From NCBI RefSeq assembly GCF_020510585.1, contig NZ_CP075190.1:2230001-2294000 (forward strand): DNA of 64,000 nt. Direction: 5' to 3'. Made by a program: the position numbers and the translations under genes. Shown one piece after another: positions 35,135 through 43,931 of the stretch. Under the pieces are notes generated by a model. That model had not been told where the DNA came from, ran no database searches, and worked only from the letters and a program-made list of their open reading frames with translations. The number at the start of each line of letters is the position of its first letter. Within the stretch, counting starts at the first letter, position 1. Source of the stretch: Ferribacterium limneticum. GTDB lineage: Bacteria; Pseudomonadota; Gammaproteobacteria; Burkholderiales; Rhodocyclaceae.

Positions 35135-37480
35135 ATGGCAGGACCGCAATTGAGTTTCTTTTCGACCGTCGTCAAATTCCTGACGCTTCCGCTGGCCACC
35201 GCCAACTATCGCAACCAGTTGCCGCGCACCCTCGTCGCCCTCGGTGTCAACGGCGCCTTGCTGCTCGTCGCGCTGTTCGCCTACATGCTGCTGACGGTAC
35301 TGCCCAACCTGCCGCCGCTGGATATCGTGACCGACTATCGGCCGAAAATTCCGCTGCGGATTTACACGGCGGACGGCGCGCTGCTCGGCGAATTTGGTGA
35401 GGAACGCCGCGACTTCGTGCCCATCCAGGAAATCCCGCAGGTCATGAAGGATGCCCTGCTGGCCATCGAGGATTCGCGCTTCTACGAGCATGGCGGTGTC
35501 GATTACCGGGGCGTCACGCGGGCGCTGGTCGCCGATCTGACCGGCGGCTTTCACCAAGGCGCGTCGACGATCACCATGCAGGTGGCGCGCAATTTCTTCC
35601 TGACCCGGGAAAAGACTGTCAGGCGCAAGCTGACCGAAGCGCTGCTCGCCTATCGCATCGAGTCGGCGCTGACCAAGGACCAGATTCTTGAGCTGTACAT
35701 GAACCAGATTTACCTCGGCCAGCGCACCCACGGCTTCGCCAGCGCCGCCCGCACTTACTTCAACAAATCCTTGCCCGAGCTGACACTGGCCGAAGCGGCC
35801 ATGCTTGCCGGCATCCCGCAAAACCCGGCCAAGCACAACCCGGCGGTCAATCCCGTCCGCGCCAAGGCCCGCCAGGGGCTGGTCCTCAAGCGTCTGCGCG
35901 TGCTTGGCAAAATCACCGAAGCGCAATACACCGAGGCGGTGGCCCAGCCCCTCAAGATCAGTGACCGCCAGTTGCTAACCGTGCATGCCGACCATGTTGC
36001 CGAAATGGTGCGCCAGGAAGTCTTCGCCCAATACCAGGACGAGACCTACACGCGCGGTTTCAACGTGTACACCACGCTCAACGGTGCCGAGCAGAATGCC
36101 GCCTACAACTCGTTACGCAGCAACGTCCTGGCCTACGACCAGCGCCACGGCTACCGCGGGCCGGAAGATTTTGTCGATCTGCCAGACGACGAAGACGAGC
36201 GCGACGACGCCATCGACCGCATCCTGGCCAAGCACCCGAACAGCGACAACCTGATCGCGGCTGTCGTCACCGAAGTCTCGAGCAAGAAAGTCAGGGCCGA
36301 ACCGGCCTCCGGCGACACCATCGAAGTCAGCGGCGAGGGCCTGCGCTTCGTCGCCCGCGCGCTCCAGGCCAGCGCCAGGGATGGCACCCGGATTCGCGTC
36401 GGTTCGGTCATCCGCGCCAGCCGCGATGCCAAGGGCCGCTGGTCGATCAGCCAGATGCCCGAGGTCGAAGCAGCCTTTGTCGCCATCAATGCCGAAGACG
36501 GCTCCTATCGCGCTCTGGTCGGCGGCTTCGATTTTTCGCGCAAGCAGTTCAACCATGTCACCAGCGCCTGGCGCCAGCCGGGATCGAGCATCAAGCCCTT
36601 CGTCTATTCGGCAGCGCTGGAAAAAGGTTATTCACCGGCCACGCAGGTCGAGGATGCGCCGCTCTCGCTGCCGGCCGGCGACAACGGCAAAACCTGGGAT
36701 CCGCAGAACGATGACGGCTACGATGGCCCGATCAGCCTGCGCCGCGCCTTCGCCCGTTCGAAAAACGTCGTCGCTGTGCGGCTCTTGCGGGCAATCACAC
36801 CGCAATACGGGCGCGATTATCTGCAGCGCTTCGGCTTCGATGTCGCCAAGCATCCGGCCGACCTGACCATGACCCTGGGTAGCGGTTCGGTAACTCCCCA
36901 GCAGATGGCCGCCGCCTACGCCGTCTTCGCCAATGGCGGCTACAAAGTCACGCCGCACCTGATCGAGAAGATCACCGACAGCCGCGGCACCGTGCTGCAG
37001 GAAACGCCGCAGCCGCCCGTCCGCCAGGACGAACAACGGGTCATCGACAGCCGCAACGCCTTCATCATGGACAGCATGCTGCGCGAAGTCGCCCACACCG
37101 GTACCGGCGCACTGGCCGGACAGCGCCTCGGGCGCCCCGACGTAGCAGGCAAGACGGGAACGACGAGCGATGCCTTCGACGGCTGGTTTGCCGGCTACGC
37201 CAGCGATGTCGTCGCCGTCGCCTGGATGGGCTTCGACCAGCCAAAATCGCTCGGCGCCCGGGAATTCGGCGCGACGCTGGCGCTGCCGATCTGGATCGAC
37301 TACATGCGCCAGGCGCTGGCCGGCAAGCCGATCGCCGAACGATCGCCACCGGCTGGTGTCTCCTTCGTGGACGGCGACTGGATGTACGACGAATTCAACA
37401 GTGACACCGGGGTCAAGGAGCTCGACGTGGAATCGCTACCAAGCATGGTTAGGGATTTTTTCAAGCGCTTGGGATTCTGA
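35135..37480 (+). CDS. mrcA: Penicillin-binding protein 1A (bifunctional peptidoglycan synthase)
   Basis: 781 residues with one N-terminal membrane helix (about 33-55). The glycosyltransferase domain has catalytic Glu112 in LLAIEDSRFYEHGGVDYRG, GGFHQGASTITMQVARNFFL and RRKLTEALLAYRIE. The transpeptidase has the active serine in PGSSIKPF (about residue 484), the SKN motif in ARSKNVVAVR, and GKTGTT (about residue 673). It polymerises and cross-links peptidoglycan. It is a stand-alone gene, divergent from the thioesterase gene. Confidence 0.95.
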   Translation: MAGPQLSFFSTVVKFLTLPLATANYRNQLPRTLVALGVNGALLLVALFAYMLLTVLPNLPPLDIVTDYRPKIPLRIYTADGALLGEFGEERRDFVPIQEIPQVMKDALLAIEDSRFYEHGGVDYRGVTRALVADLTGGFHQGASTITMQVARNFFLTREKTVRRKLTEALLAYRIESALTKDQILELYMNQIYLGQRTHGFASAARTYFNKSLPELTLAEAAMLAGIPQNPAKHNPAVNPVRAKARQGLVLKRLRVLGKITEAQYTEAVAQPLKISDRQLLTVHADHVAEMVRQEVFAQYQDETYTRGFNVYTTLNGAEQNAAYNSLRSNVLAYDQRHGYRGPEDFVDLPDDEDERDDAIDRILAKHPNSDNLIAAVVTEVSSKKVRAEPASGDTIEVSGEGLRFVARALQASARDGTRIRVGSVIRASRDAKGRWSISQMPEVEAAFVAINAEDGSYRALVGGFDFSRKQFNHVTSAWRQPGSSIKPFVYSAALEKGYSPATQVEDAPLSLPAGDNGKTWDPQNDDGYDGPISLRRAFARSKNVVAVRLLRAITPQYGRDYLQRFGFDVAKHPADLTMTLGSGSVTPQQMAAAYAVFANGGYKVTPHLIEKITDSRGTVLQETPQPPVRQDEQRVIDSRNAFIMDSMLREVAHTGTGALAGQRLGRPDVAGKTGTTSDAFDGWFAGYASDVVAVAWMGFDQPKSLGAREFGATLALPIWIDYMRQALAGKPIAERSPPAGVSFVDGDWMYDEFNSDTGVKELDVESLPSMVRDFFKRLGF

Positions 37481-37543
37481 CCCCCCAGTCGCGGCCATTC
37501 AGACGCCGGTTAATATTCATACCAACACCAACGGATTTCAGCC

Positions 37544-37909
37544 ATGAGTTCTATCGACCATAAACGCCTCGACAAGATCGTCGCCGACGCCCGCAAAGCA
37601 GCCGACCAGCGCGCCGAGGGCTACCGCGAACGCGCCCTGAAAATTTATCCGTGGATCTGCGGCCGCTGCGCCCGGGAATTCACCACGACCAACCTGCGCG
37701 AACTGACCGTGCACCATCGTGACCACAATCACGACAACAACCCGAACGATGGCAGCAACTGGGAACTGCTCTGCATTTACTGCCACGACAACGAGCACCA
37801 GAAGCAGATTGAGGCTGACCGCGGCTACACCGACACCAGCACCAAGCGCGGTGGCGGCGCCACGCACAACCCGTTCGCCGCGCTGCAAGGCCTGCTCAAG
37901 AAGGATTGA
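37544..37909 (+). CDS. yajD: HNH nuclease family protein YajD
   Basis: A 121-residue protein like E. coli YajD. The HNH/zinc pattern is WICGRCAREF, then ELTVHHRDHNHDNNPNDGS and NWELLCIYCHDNEHQ. Such proteins are presumed DNA-binding or nicking nucleases, but the role of YajD is not established. The next gene begins within a few bases of its stop codon. Confidence 0.88.
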   Translation: MSSIDHKRLDKIVADARKAADQRAEGYRERALKIYPWICGRCAREFTTTNLRELTVHHRDHNHDNNPNDGSNWELLCIYCHDNEHQKQIEADRGYTDTSTKRGGGATHNPFAALQGLLKKD

Positions 37910-37917
37910 GCGGCAGC

Positions 37918-38331
37918 ATGGCCGAGCAACATCACCTAGCCATCACCACGCGCGGGCGTGGTTCGCTTGAAATAACCGACGAGATCGCTGCCGTGGTCAG
38001 GAATGCCACGGTCAACGCCGGAATTGCCCATATTTTCGTACGCCATACCAGTTGTGGCCTGGCTATCACCGAGAACGCCGACGCCAGCGTCCGCCGCGAT
38101 CTCGAAACCCTCATGCAACGCTGGGCGCCGGACGGCGACCCGGCCTATCGCCACGACCTCGAAGGCGATGACGACATGGCTGCCCACGCCCGTTCGCTGC
38201 TCACCGGCGTTTCGCTGACTGTTCCGTTCGCCGACGGTCGGCTACTGCTCGGCACCTGGCAGGGCATCTATCTGTTCGAGCACCGGACGCAAGGACATAG
38301 TCGGGAAATCGTCGTCACGCTGCTCGGCTGA
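37918..38331 (+). CDS. yjbQ: UPF0047/YjbQ family protein (secondary thiamine-phosphate synthase-like)
   Basis: 137 residues with the family core HIFVRHTSCGLAITENADAS and DDDMAAHARSLLTGVSLTVP, ending LLGTWQGIYLFEHRTQGHSR. Some YjbQ proteins show weak thiamine-phosphate synthase activity; the physiological role is open. ATG at 37918 chosen; an in-frame TTG at 37906 overlaps the yajD stop codon. The words CCACGGTCAAC and GGAATTGCCC inside it resemble the dispersed repeat but encode conserved family residues, so they are not counted as a copy. Confidence 0.87.
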   Translation: MAEQHHLAITTRGRGSLEITDEIAAVVRNATVNAGIAHIFVRHTSCGLAITENADASVRRDLETLMQRWAPDGDPAYRHDLEGDDDMAAHARSLLTGVSLTVPFADGRLLLGTWQGIYLFEHRTQGHSREIVVTLLG

Positions 38332-38571
38332 TCGCTCCCCGACGTCAAGGGCGCGTACCCCGTTCGGGCCCTGTCGTGATTTTGAGACAGGCGAATTCGC
38401 CTGAAATACAGAGAAATACCGGATTCAGGTGAAAGCCTGTCGCCATGTAGCGACAAGCCGCAAGCCGTCCACAAAATAAAATCCATATATATCAAGACCC
38501 TGCAAATTGGCCCGGTAGTTGCAATAGCTAATGGAGATTCTTACCCATGCACAAACCAGGGCAAAACAAAC

Positions 38572-38913
38572 ATGACACACAAGACACCACACTTCGCGCC
38601 GGTCACCGGCTTCATGAAGCAGATCAGCCTTTCGATCCTGATGCCTTTTTTCAGGAAAACAGACAGCGCGCCGGTGCAATACCCGAAATATGACTCTTCC
38701 GTTTTTTCCCGTCCGGATCAATCCGAACTGCTCGCCATGGAGGAAGAAATTTCGCCGCTGGTCGAAGCGGAGGTCTATCTGATCTATGGCCGCAAGGCCG
38801 ATGCTGAAAAAGTACTCGCTGACGGCGTCAAAATTGGACGCATCACGGCCAACGAAGTTGCACGATTCTGGTCGGAACAAAGCGACACCCGGAACCGGAC
38901 GTCTGCTAACTGA
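38572..38913 (+). CDS. Hypothetical protein, FimV-like segment, 113 aa
   Basis: The second half (EEEISPLVEAEVYLIYGRKA followed by DAEKVLADGVKIG) resembles the conserved stretch of FimV proteins, where D-P-x-A-E-A-D-V-Y-L-A-Y-G-R precedes a TPR-like helix pair. The N-terminal 30 residues are hydrophobic and basic (MKQISLSILMPFFRKT) and may anchor it. No clear ribosome binding site; a second ATG at 38614 is possible. It is too short for a full FimV. The 240 bases before it hold no other gene. Confidence 0.5.
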   Translation: MTHKTPHFAPVTGFMKQISLSILMPFFRKTDSAPVQYPKYDSSVFSRPDQSELLAMEEEISPLVEAEVYLIYGRKADAEKVLADGVKIGRITANEVARFWSEQSDTRNRTSAN

Positions 38914-39029
38914 AGCGGCGCCCGCAAAAATAAATCGGCCGGAAGAGACGAGGCGCGAATCTGCACGCCTCTATTCGGCACGCCCCAACAAATGACATGT
39001 GACTTTACAAAATCCTTCGGATATATTTC

Positions 39030-39320
39030 TCATGAATAAATAATTTTATTCATGCTGAATTGAACTATTTCCTGATCATCACCGTCCACCGCCTGACAAC
39101 ACTGTTTCAGCTTGACCAGAAACCGCATGCAAATATGCTTATACGTTAATTCACATTGAATTCCGTAGGGCAGCGAATCCAGAAACCACAATTTTTTAGA
39201 ACGAATTTTCTGACGCAGCACGATGTTGTAACAGGCTTCAAAATCGACCGCATTCGGCCGGCCGTAACGAACAAGCAATGACTCTTTCACCCGCTTCACT
39301 CGATGACGCGGGGTAGACAT
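39030..39320 (-). CDS. Hypothetical protein, 96 aa, divergent from the eCIS operon
   Basis: A basic, AT-rich small protein starting MSTPRHRVKRVKESLLVRYG, with SKKLWFLDSLPYGIQCELTY and KQCCQAVDGDDQEIVQFSMN. It lies 193 bases from the sheath gene in opposite direction, a place where a regulator of the operon could sit, but no DNA-binding motif is visible. Composition differs from the eCIS genes. Function unknown. Confidence 0.5.
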   Translation of the reverse strand: MSTPRHRVKRVKESLLVRYGRPNAVDFEACYNIVLRQKIRSKKLWFLDSLPYGIQCELTYKHICMRFLVKLKQCCQAVDGDDQEIVQFSMNKIIYS

Positions 39321-39512
39321 TCAGGGCTCCTGCCCTGGCGTGGCCGGATCAATGATCCGCCCCGCCCTTCGATCCCGACTTGAGGGATTTTTTGGTGGTA
39401 ACCCGGACGACAGCGGGAGCATTGTTTCCGCAAACATGGCCGGGGCCGGCAGAAGTATCGATGTGATTGTGAATGGAATGGCCGCTGGCCGTCCCGCAGA
39501 AAGGAGCCCGTC

Positions 39513-41795
39513 ATGCCCGTACAGCTTGCTTCCCCCGGGGTTTACATCCAGGAAGTTTCCAGCGGAGTCCGCACCATTGCCGGCGTCGCCACCTCGGTCG
39601 CCGCCTTCCTCGGCGCCGCGTCCCGGGGGCCGATCAACAAGGCCACCCGAATTTTCAGCTTTGCCGATTTCGAGCGCGCTTTCGGCGGCCTCTCGGCCGA
39701 TTCCGAGATGAGCTACGGAGTACGCCAGTTCTTCATCAACGGCGGTACCGATGCCTGGATCGTCCGCATCGTCAAGAACGCCGCGCCAGCCAGCCGCCCC
39801 TTGCTCAATGCCACGCCGATCACGGTATTGACCGTCACGGCGCTCGACGCCGGCGAATCGGGCAACAGCATTCAGGTCCGCGTCGATTACGCGACGGCCA
39901 ACCCGGACAGCACTTTCAACATTGCTTTCATCCGCAGCAGCGACGGCCGCGCCGAGCAGTACCCGAATGTCTCGATGAACTCGGCCGACGCCCGCTACCT
40001 GCCCGATCTGGTCAATGGCGTGTCGCAGCTGGTTAAGATCAGCCGCGACGTGCCCCAATTAACCCTCAACGGCCTGGCTGCCGGCACCTCGACGAGCGGC
40101 ACGCTGGCCGACGTGCAGACCCTGCTCGACCCCACTCACACCGATTTCCGCGTCGTGGTCAACGGCCTGCCGCCGGTCACCGTCAGCATCACGCTGCCGG
40201 CCGACATTGCCGGCGGCACCGCAAACGCCCGCCTCACCACGCTGGCCGGCGCCATTCAAGCCAAGGTACAAGCCCAGGCCGGCGGCAAGGCGGCGCTCTC
40301 AGGATTTACCTGCGCCCGCAGCGGCAGCTCGCTGCTCATGACCTCGGGTACCGGTGGCGAATTCTCCTCCGTCCGCGTCCTGCCCGGCAGCAGCAACAAC
40401 GCCGCCGGTGTGCTCAAGCTCGGCGTCGCCAATGGTGGCGTCGAAGTCGATGCCGTCGCCAGCCTTCGCCCGGTGCCACTGCCCGACCCGGCAACACTGA
40501 CCAGCGGCGCCTTCGCCGCCACCGATCTCGACACCCTGCCCGACGCCACCCACACCAGCCTGCGCATCAGCCTCGACGGTTACGGCCCGGACGTCGTCGA
40601 TCTCGGCAGCGTTGCCGCGGCCGGCGCCAACCTCGCCGCCAAGCTCGGCGACATGGCCAGCCGGTTGCAGGCCGCCGTGCGCGCCCTGAAACCCGGCAAT
40701 CCGGCCTACGCCAACTTCACCGCCACGGCAACCGCCACCACCCTCGTTCTCGCCAGCGGCTCGCGCGGTGCCGGTTCGGCCATTGCCGTCAGCGCCGCAC
40801 CGGCCAACGACCTCGCCGCCGGCCTGCATCTGCTGGCCGGGGCCACGCTGGCCGCACCACCGACCGACGCCTTCCTCGGCGGCGGCAGCGAAACGCCTTA
40901 CGGGCCGGCCGATATCTATCCGGCCTTCATCGGCAGCCGGGCCAATCGCGAAGGTTTGTATGCGCTCGAAGACGCCGATCTCTTCAACATCCTCGTCATG
41001 CCCGGCGTCACCGATCCCGGCGTGCTGGCCGATGCCGCCTCGTATTGTGAAGAGCGCCGCGCCTTTTTCATCGTCGACGCGCCGCCCTCCGCCACCGGCG
41101 TCGCCACCATGGTCACCGCGGCCTCCGGCACCGAGCTGCCGAAATCCGATCATGCCGCAGTCTATTTCCCCTGGACCTACGTCGCCGATCCGCTCAAGAA
41201 CGGCAAGCCGCGCCTGACCCCGCCCGGTGGCACGATGGCCGGTCTCTATGCGCGTACCGACGGCAATCGCGGCGTCTGGAAGGCGCCAGCCGGCACCGAT
41301 GCCAACCTGGCCGGCGTGCAGGCAATGGCCGTGCCGATGACAGATGGCGAAAACGGCAGCCTCAATCCGCTGGGCGTCAATTGCCTGCGCACCTTCCCGG
41401 TCTATGGCGCGGTGAGTTGGGGTGCCCGCACCCTGCGCGGCGCCGACCAGATGGCCTCCGAGTACAAGTACGTACCGATCCGCCGCCTGGCGCTCTATAT
41501 CGAGGAGTCGCTCTATCGCGGCACGCAGTGGGTGGTTTTCGAGCCGAACGACGAACCGCTGTGGGCGCAGATCCGCCTCAACATCGGCGCCTTCATGAAC
41601 GGCCTGTTCCGCCAGGGCGCCTTCCAGGGCAGCTCGCCGCGCGAGGCCTATCTCGTCAAGTGCGACCGCGAAACGACGACGCAGGACGACATCAATCGTG
41701 GCGTGGTGAACATCCTGGTCGGCTTCGCGCCGCTCAAACCGGCCGAATTCGTGGTCATCAGCATCCAGCAGCTGGCCGGACAAATTCAGGTCTGA
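39513..41795 (+). CDS. eCIS contractile sheath protein
   Basis: First gene of the injection-system operon, after AAAGGAGCCCGTC. The N-terminus MPVQLASPGVYIQEVSSGVR, then VAAFLGAASRGPINKATRIF and FFINGGTDAWIVRI are classical for phage/eCIS sheaths (Afp2-4, Pvc2). The C-terminal domain is also typical: YVPIRRLALYIEESLYRGTQ, GAFMNGLFRQGAFQGSSPRE and INILVGF-like VVNILVGFAPLKPAEFVV. Contraction of this sheath drives the tube into the target. At 760 aa it is longer than minimal sheaths because of two similar inserted domains (about residues 199-312 and 337-450). Only one sheath gene is seen, unlike Afp with three. Confidence 0.95.
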   Translation: MPVQLASPGVYIQEVSSGVRTIAGVATSVAAFLGAASRGPINKATRIFSFADFERAFGGLSADSEMSYGVRQFFINGGTDAWIVRIVKNAAPASRPLLNATPITVLTVTALDAGESGNSIQVRVDYATANPDSTFNIAFIRSSDGRAEQYPNVSMNSADARYLPDLVNGVSQLVKISRDVPQLTLNGLAAGTSTSGTLADVQTLLDPTHTDFRVVVNGLPPVTVSITLPADIAGGTANARLTTLAGAIQAKVQAQAGGKAALSGFTCARSGSSLLMTSGTGGEFSSVRVLPGSSNNAAGVLKLGVANGGVEVDAVASLRPVPLPDPATLTSGAFAATDLDTLPDATHTSLRISLDGYGPDVVDLGSVAAAGANLAAKLGDMASRLQAAVRALKPGNPAYANFTATATATTLVLASGSRGAGSAIAVSAAPANDLAAGLHLLAGATLAAPPTDAFLGGGSETPYGPADIYPAFIGSRANREGLYALEDADLFNILVMPGVTDPGVLADAASYCEERRAFFIVDAPPSATGVATMVTAASGTELPKSDHAAVYFPWTYVADPLKNGKPRLTPPGGTMAGLYARTDGNRGVWKAPAGTDANLAGVQAMAVPMTDGENGSLNPLGVNCLRTFPVYGAVSWGARTLRGADQMASEYKYVPIRRLALYIEESLYRGTQWVVFEPNDEPLWAQIRLNIGAFMNGLFRQGAFQGSSPREAYLVKCDRETTTQDDINRGVVNILVGFAPLKPAEFVVISIQQLAGQIQV

Positions 41796-41824
41796 TTCTG
41801 AAACGAATGTCGAGGAGATAAAAA

Positions 41825-42349
41825 ATGGCCCAGTTCACCGTCAATGCCCAACGCTTCGATCCGTACAAGAACTTCAAATTCCGCGTCAAATGGGATGGCC
41901 GCTACGTCGCCGGGATCAGCAAGGTTTCGTCGCTCAAGCGGACGACCGAAGTGGTCGAGCACCGCGAAGGCGGCAGCCCGTCCACCGGTCACAAGTCGCC
42001 CGGGCGTACCAAGTTCGAGGCGATCACGCTGGAGCGCGGCGTCACCCACGACACCAACTTCGAGCAATGGGCCAACAAGGTCTGGAACCTCGGCTCCGGT
42101 CTGGGCAGCGAAGTCTCTCTCAAGGACTTCCGCAAGGACCTGATCATCGAGGTCTACAACGAGGCCGGGCAACTGGCGCTGGCCTACAAGGTTTTCCGCT
42201 GCTGGGTCTCGGAATACCAGGCGCTGCCGGACCTCGACGCCAATGCCAACGCCGTGGCGATTCAACACATCAAGCTCGAAAACGAAGGCTGGGAACGCGA
42301 CTACGAAGTCGCCGAACCGGCTGAGCCGAGCTTTGTCGAGCCGGGTTAA
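41825..42349 (+). CDS. eCIS inner tube protein
   Basis: 174 residues of the T4 gp19/Afp1-like tube family (conserved phage tail region): FDPYKNFKFRVKWDGRYVAG, KVSSLKRTTEVVEHREGG, GRTKFEAITLERGVTHDTNF and LEPLPDLDA-like YQALPDLDANANAVAIQHIK. It stacks as hexamers inside the sheath. A strong GAGGAGATAAAAA stands before the ATG. The tube gene is single here; Afp and PVC have two paralogs (Afp1/Afp5), so the second may lie elsewhere or be absent. Confidence 0.93.
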   Translation: MAQFTVNAQRFDPYKNFKFRVKWDGRYVAGISKVSSLKRTTEVVEHREGGSPSTGHKSPGRTKFEAITLERGVTHDTNFEQWANKVWNLGSGLGSEVSLKDFRKDLIIEVYNEAGQLALAYKVFRCWVSEYQALPDLDANANAVAIQHIKLENEGWERDYEVAEPAEPSFVEPG

Positions 42350-42370
42350 CAACGCGAATGGAACCGCGCC

Positions 42371-43114
42371 ATGCGCCCGTTAAGTGCTGCTCAAGTTCTC
42401 GCCCTGTGGGACGCCGGACAGACACGCCATCCGATTGACCGCGCGCTGCTGGCACTGGCCCTGGCCATGCCGGAAGAAGCGCCCGACGAGCTGGCCGACC
42501 GCCCGGTCGGCTGGCGCGAAGTCAATCTGCTCGCCCTGCGCAACGCCACCTTCGGCAGCGCGCTGGACGGCTACGCGCCCTGTCCGTCCTGCGGCGCCCT
42601 GATGGAGTTCGGCCTCGATGGCGCCGACCTGCTCGACAGCCTTCCGGCGCCCGACGCCAACACCCGCATCGCGCTCGACGGCCGGCAATGGCGGCTGCCG
42701 AGCAGTCGCGATCAGGCCGCGATCCTCGCCGCGCCGGACCCGGAAACGGCCGTCGACTGGTTGCTCGACCGTTGCCGGATGGACGGAAGCGATTCGGGCA
42801 TAGTTTCCACGGTCAACCGGAAAAATAGCAAAAAAATGAAATGCACCCCGGCGCTCATCGACGAGCTCGAATCGCAAATGGAAGCCCTCGACCCGGCCGC
42901 CGACATCCGGCTCGCCATGCGCTGCACCGATTGCGGCCACGCCTGGGATGCCGTTCTCGACGTTGGCGCCTGTTTCTGGGATGAGCTCGGCAGCCGCGCC
43001 CACCAGTTGCTCGAAGCCGTCCATCGGCTGGCCAGCGCCTACGGCTGGCGCGAGGCCGAGATTCTCGCGCTCAGCCCGGCGCGCCGGGCGGCTTATCTGA
43101 ACATGATCGGCTGA
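42371..43114 (+). CDS. eCIS-associated zinc-ribbon protein, 247 aa
   Basis: Placed directly after the tube gene, where related operons have a baseplate/tail assembly protein of similar size. Two CxxC pairs (YAPCPSCGALMEF about residue 70 and LAMRCTDCGHAWDAV about residue 182) probably bind one zinc. WREVNLLALRNATFGSALDG precedes the first, and a helical C-terminus (YGWREAEILALSPARRAAYL) follows. Between the two pairs, residues about 146-158 (STVNRKNSKKMKC) come from a dispersed repeat copy that also contributes a cysteine. The exact role (assembly chaperone or hub part) is not clear from sequence. Confidence 0.7.
   Translation: MRPLSAAQVLALWDAGQTRHPIDRALLALALAMPEEAPDELADRPVGWREVNLLALRNATFGSALDGYAPCPSCGALMEFGLDGADLLDSLPAPDANTRIALDGRQWRLPSSRDQAAILAAPDPETAVDWLLDRCRMDGSDSGIVSTVNRKNSKKMKCTPALIDELESQMEALDPAADIRLAMRCTDCGHAWDAVLDVGACFWDELGSRAHQLLEAVHRLASAYGWREAEILALSPARRAAYLNMIG
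42807..42844 (-). repeat. Dispersed repeat, copy 11 (in eCIS zinc-ribbon gene)
   Basis: Minus strand: GCATTTCATTTTTTTGC, then TATTTTTCCGGTTGACC and GTGG. Antisense to the gene; encodes TVNRKNSKKMK. Confidence 0.85.
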
Positions 43115-43121
43115 GGCGACG

Positions 43122-43931
43122 ATGCGCGGCTTCCTCCACCAACTCGCCACCCGCAGCCTGGGCCTCGCCCCGCAAATCAAGTCGCGGGCGGCACTGCCCT
43201 ATGCCACGCCAGCGGCCGACTTTTCCACGGCGGAAACGGCCGGCAACGAAACCCCACCGGCCATCGAACACCCGGGATTCGAGCCGCAGCCCGATGTCCG
43301 GCGCAATGAACAGGCGATGGACAGCCCCCTGCCGGCACCCATCGTCGCCGAGAATCCTGCGCCGGACACGCCCATCGAAAGGCCAAGCTCGCCGCCTGGC
43401 ACCAGCCAGCCGCCGCGCCTTTCCGCCCGGCCGTCGCCCGACATGACGCCGCCCGAAACAACGCCCATCACGCAGACTCCGCCACCGGCCATCATCGCCA
43501 GCCCGGTCGTTACCGAACAAAAACCCGCCTCGCGCCACCTCGCCCCGGCGCCAGAAACCCGTGGCCCGGCCGAAAACCCAAGGCCGACGCTCGCCGAACT
43601 CGAATCCCTGGTCACCCGACTCCTGATCGGCGATAAACCAGGCCATTCCGAAAAATCGCCCGAATCGGCCACCCCGCCCGCCGTCGTCACGCCGCGTCGG
43701 GCCGGCCAGCGCCCAGCCGAAATCACCACGATCCGCCCGCCACCCGGCGCGCAACGCCAACGTCCAAACCCGGAACCCGACAGCGCACCCGAAGTGCACA
43801 TCACCATCGGCCGCCTCGAAGTCAATCCGCCCAGCCGCCCGGCGCCTGCTGCCCAGCCGCCACGCCCACGCGGCCCGGCGCCGCTATCGCTTTCCGACTA
43901 CCTGGCCCGCCGCCACGGAGGCCGCTCATGA
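43122..43931 (+). CDS. Pro-rich disordered eCIS protein, 269 aa
   Basis: The N-terminal 25 residues (MRGFLHQLATRSLGLAPQIK) and the C-terminus ([37 protein letters not shown]) look conserved; everything between is Pro/Ala/Thr-rich and probably disordered. Proteins with this two-anchor layout occur at this place in eCIS operons. The short C-terminal strand V-x-I-T-I-G-R-L-E-V suggests docking to a partner, perhaps the DUF4255 protein encoded next (4-base overlap). The function is unknown; a tape-measure or flexible tether are possibilities. Confidence 0.7.
   Translation: MRGFLHQLATRSLGLAPQIKSRAALPYATPAADFSTAETAGNETPPAIEHPGFEPQPDVRRNEQAMDSPLPAPIVAENPAPDTPIERPSSPPGTSQPPRLSARPSPDMTPPETTPITQTPPPAIIASPVVTEQKPASRHLAPAPETRGPAENPRPTLAELESLVTRLLIGDKPGHSEKSPESATPPAVVTPRRAGQRPAEITTIRPPPGAQRQRPNPEPDSAPEVHITIGRLEVNPPSRPAPAAQPPRPRGPAPLSLSDYLARRHGGRS

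Noticed and set aside
38005..38040. Sequence CCACGGTCAAC...GGAATTGCCC in yjbQ resembling the dispersed repeat
   Set aside because: It encodes residues expected in the YjbQ family right before HIFVRHTS, block 2 is interrupted (AACGCCGG), and the outer half is missing.
39321..40058. 245-codon minus-strand frame across the eCIS promoter and sheath start
   Set aside because: Antisense to the sheath N-terminus; Gly/Asp/Val-rich shadow with no motif.
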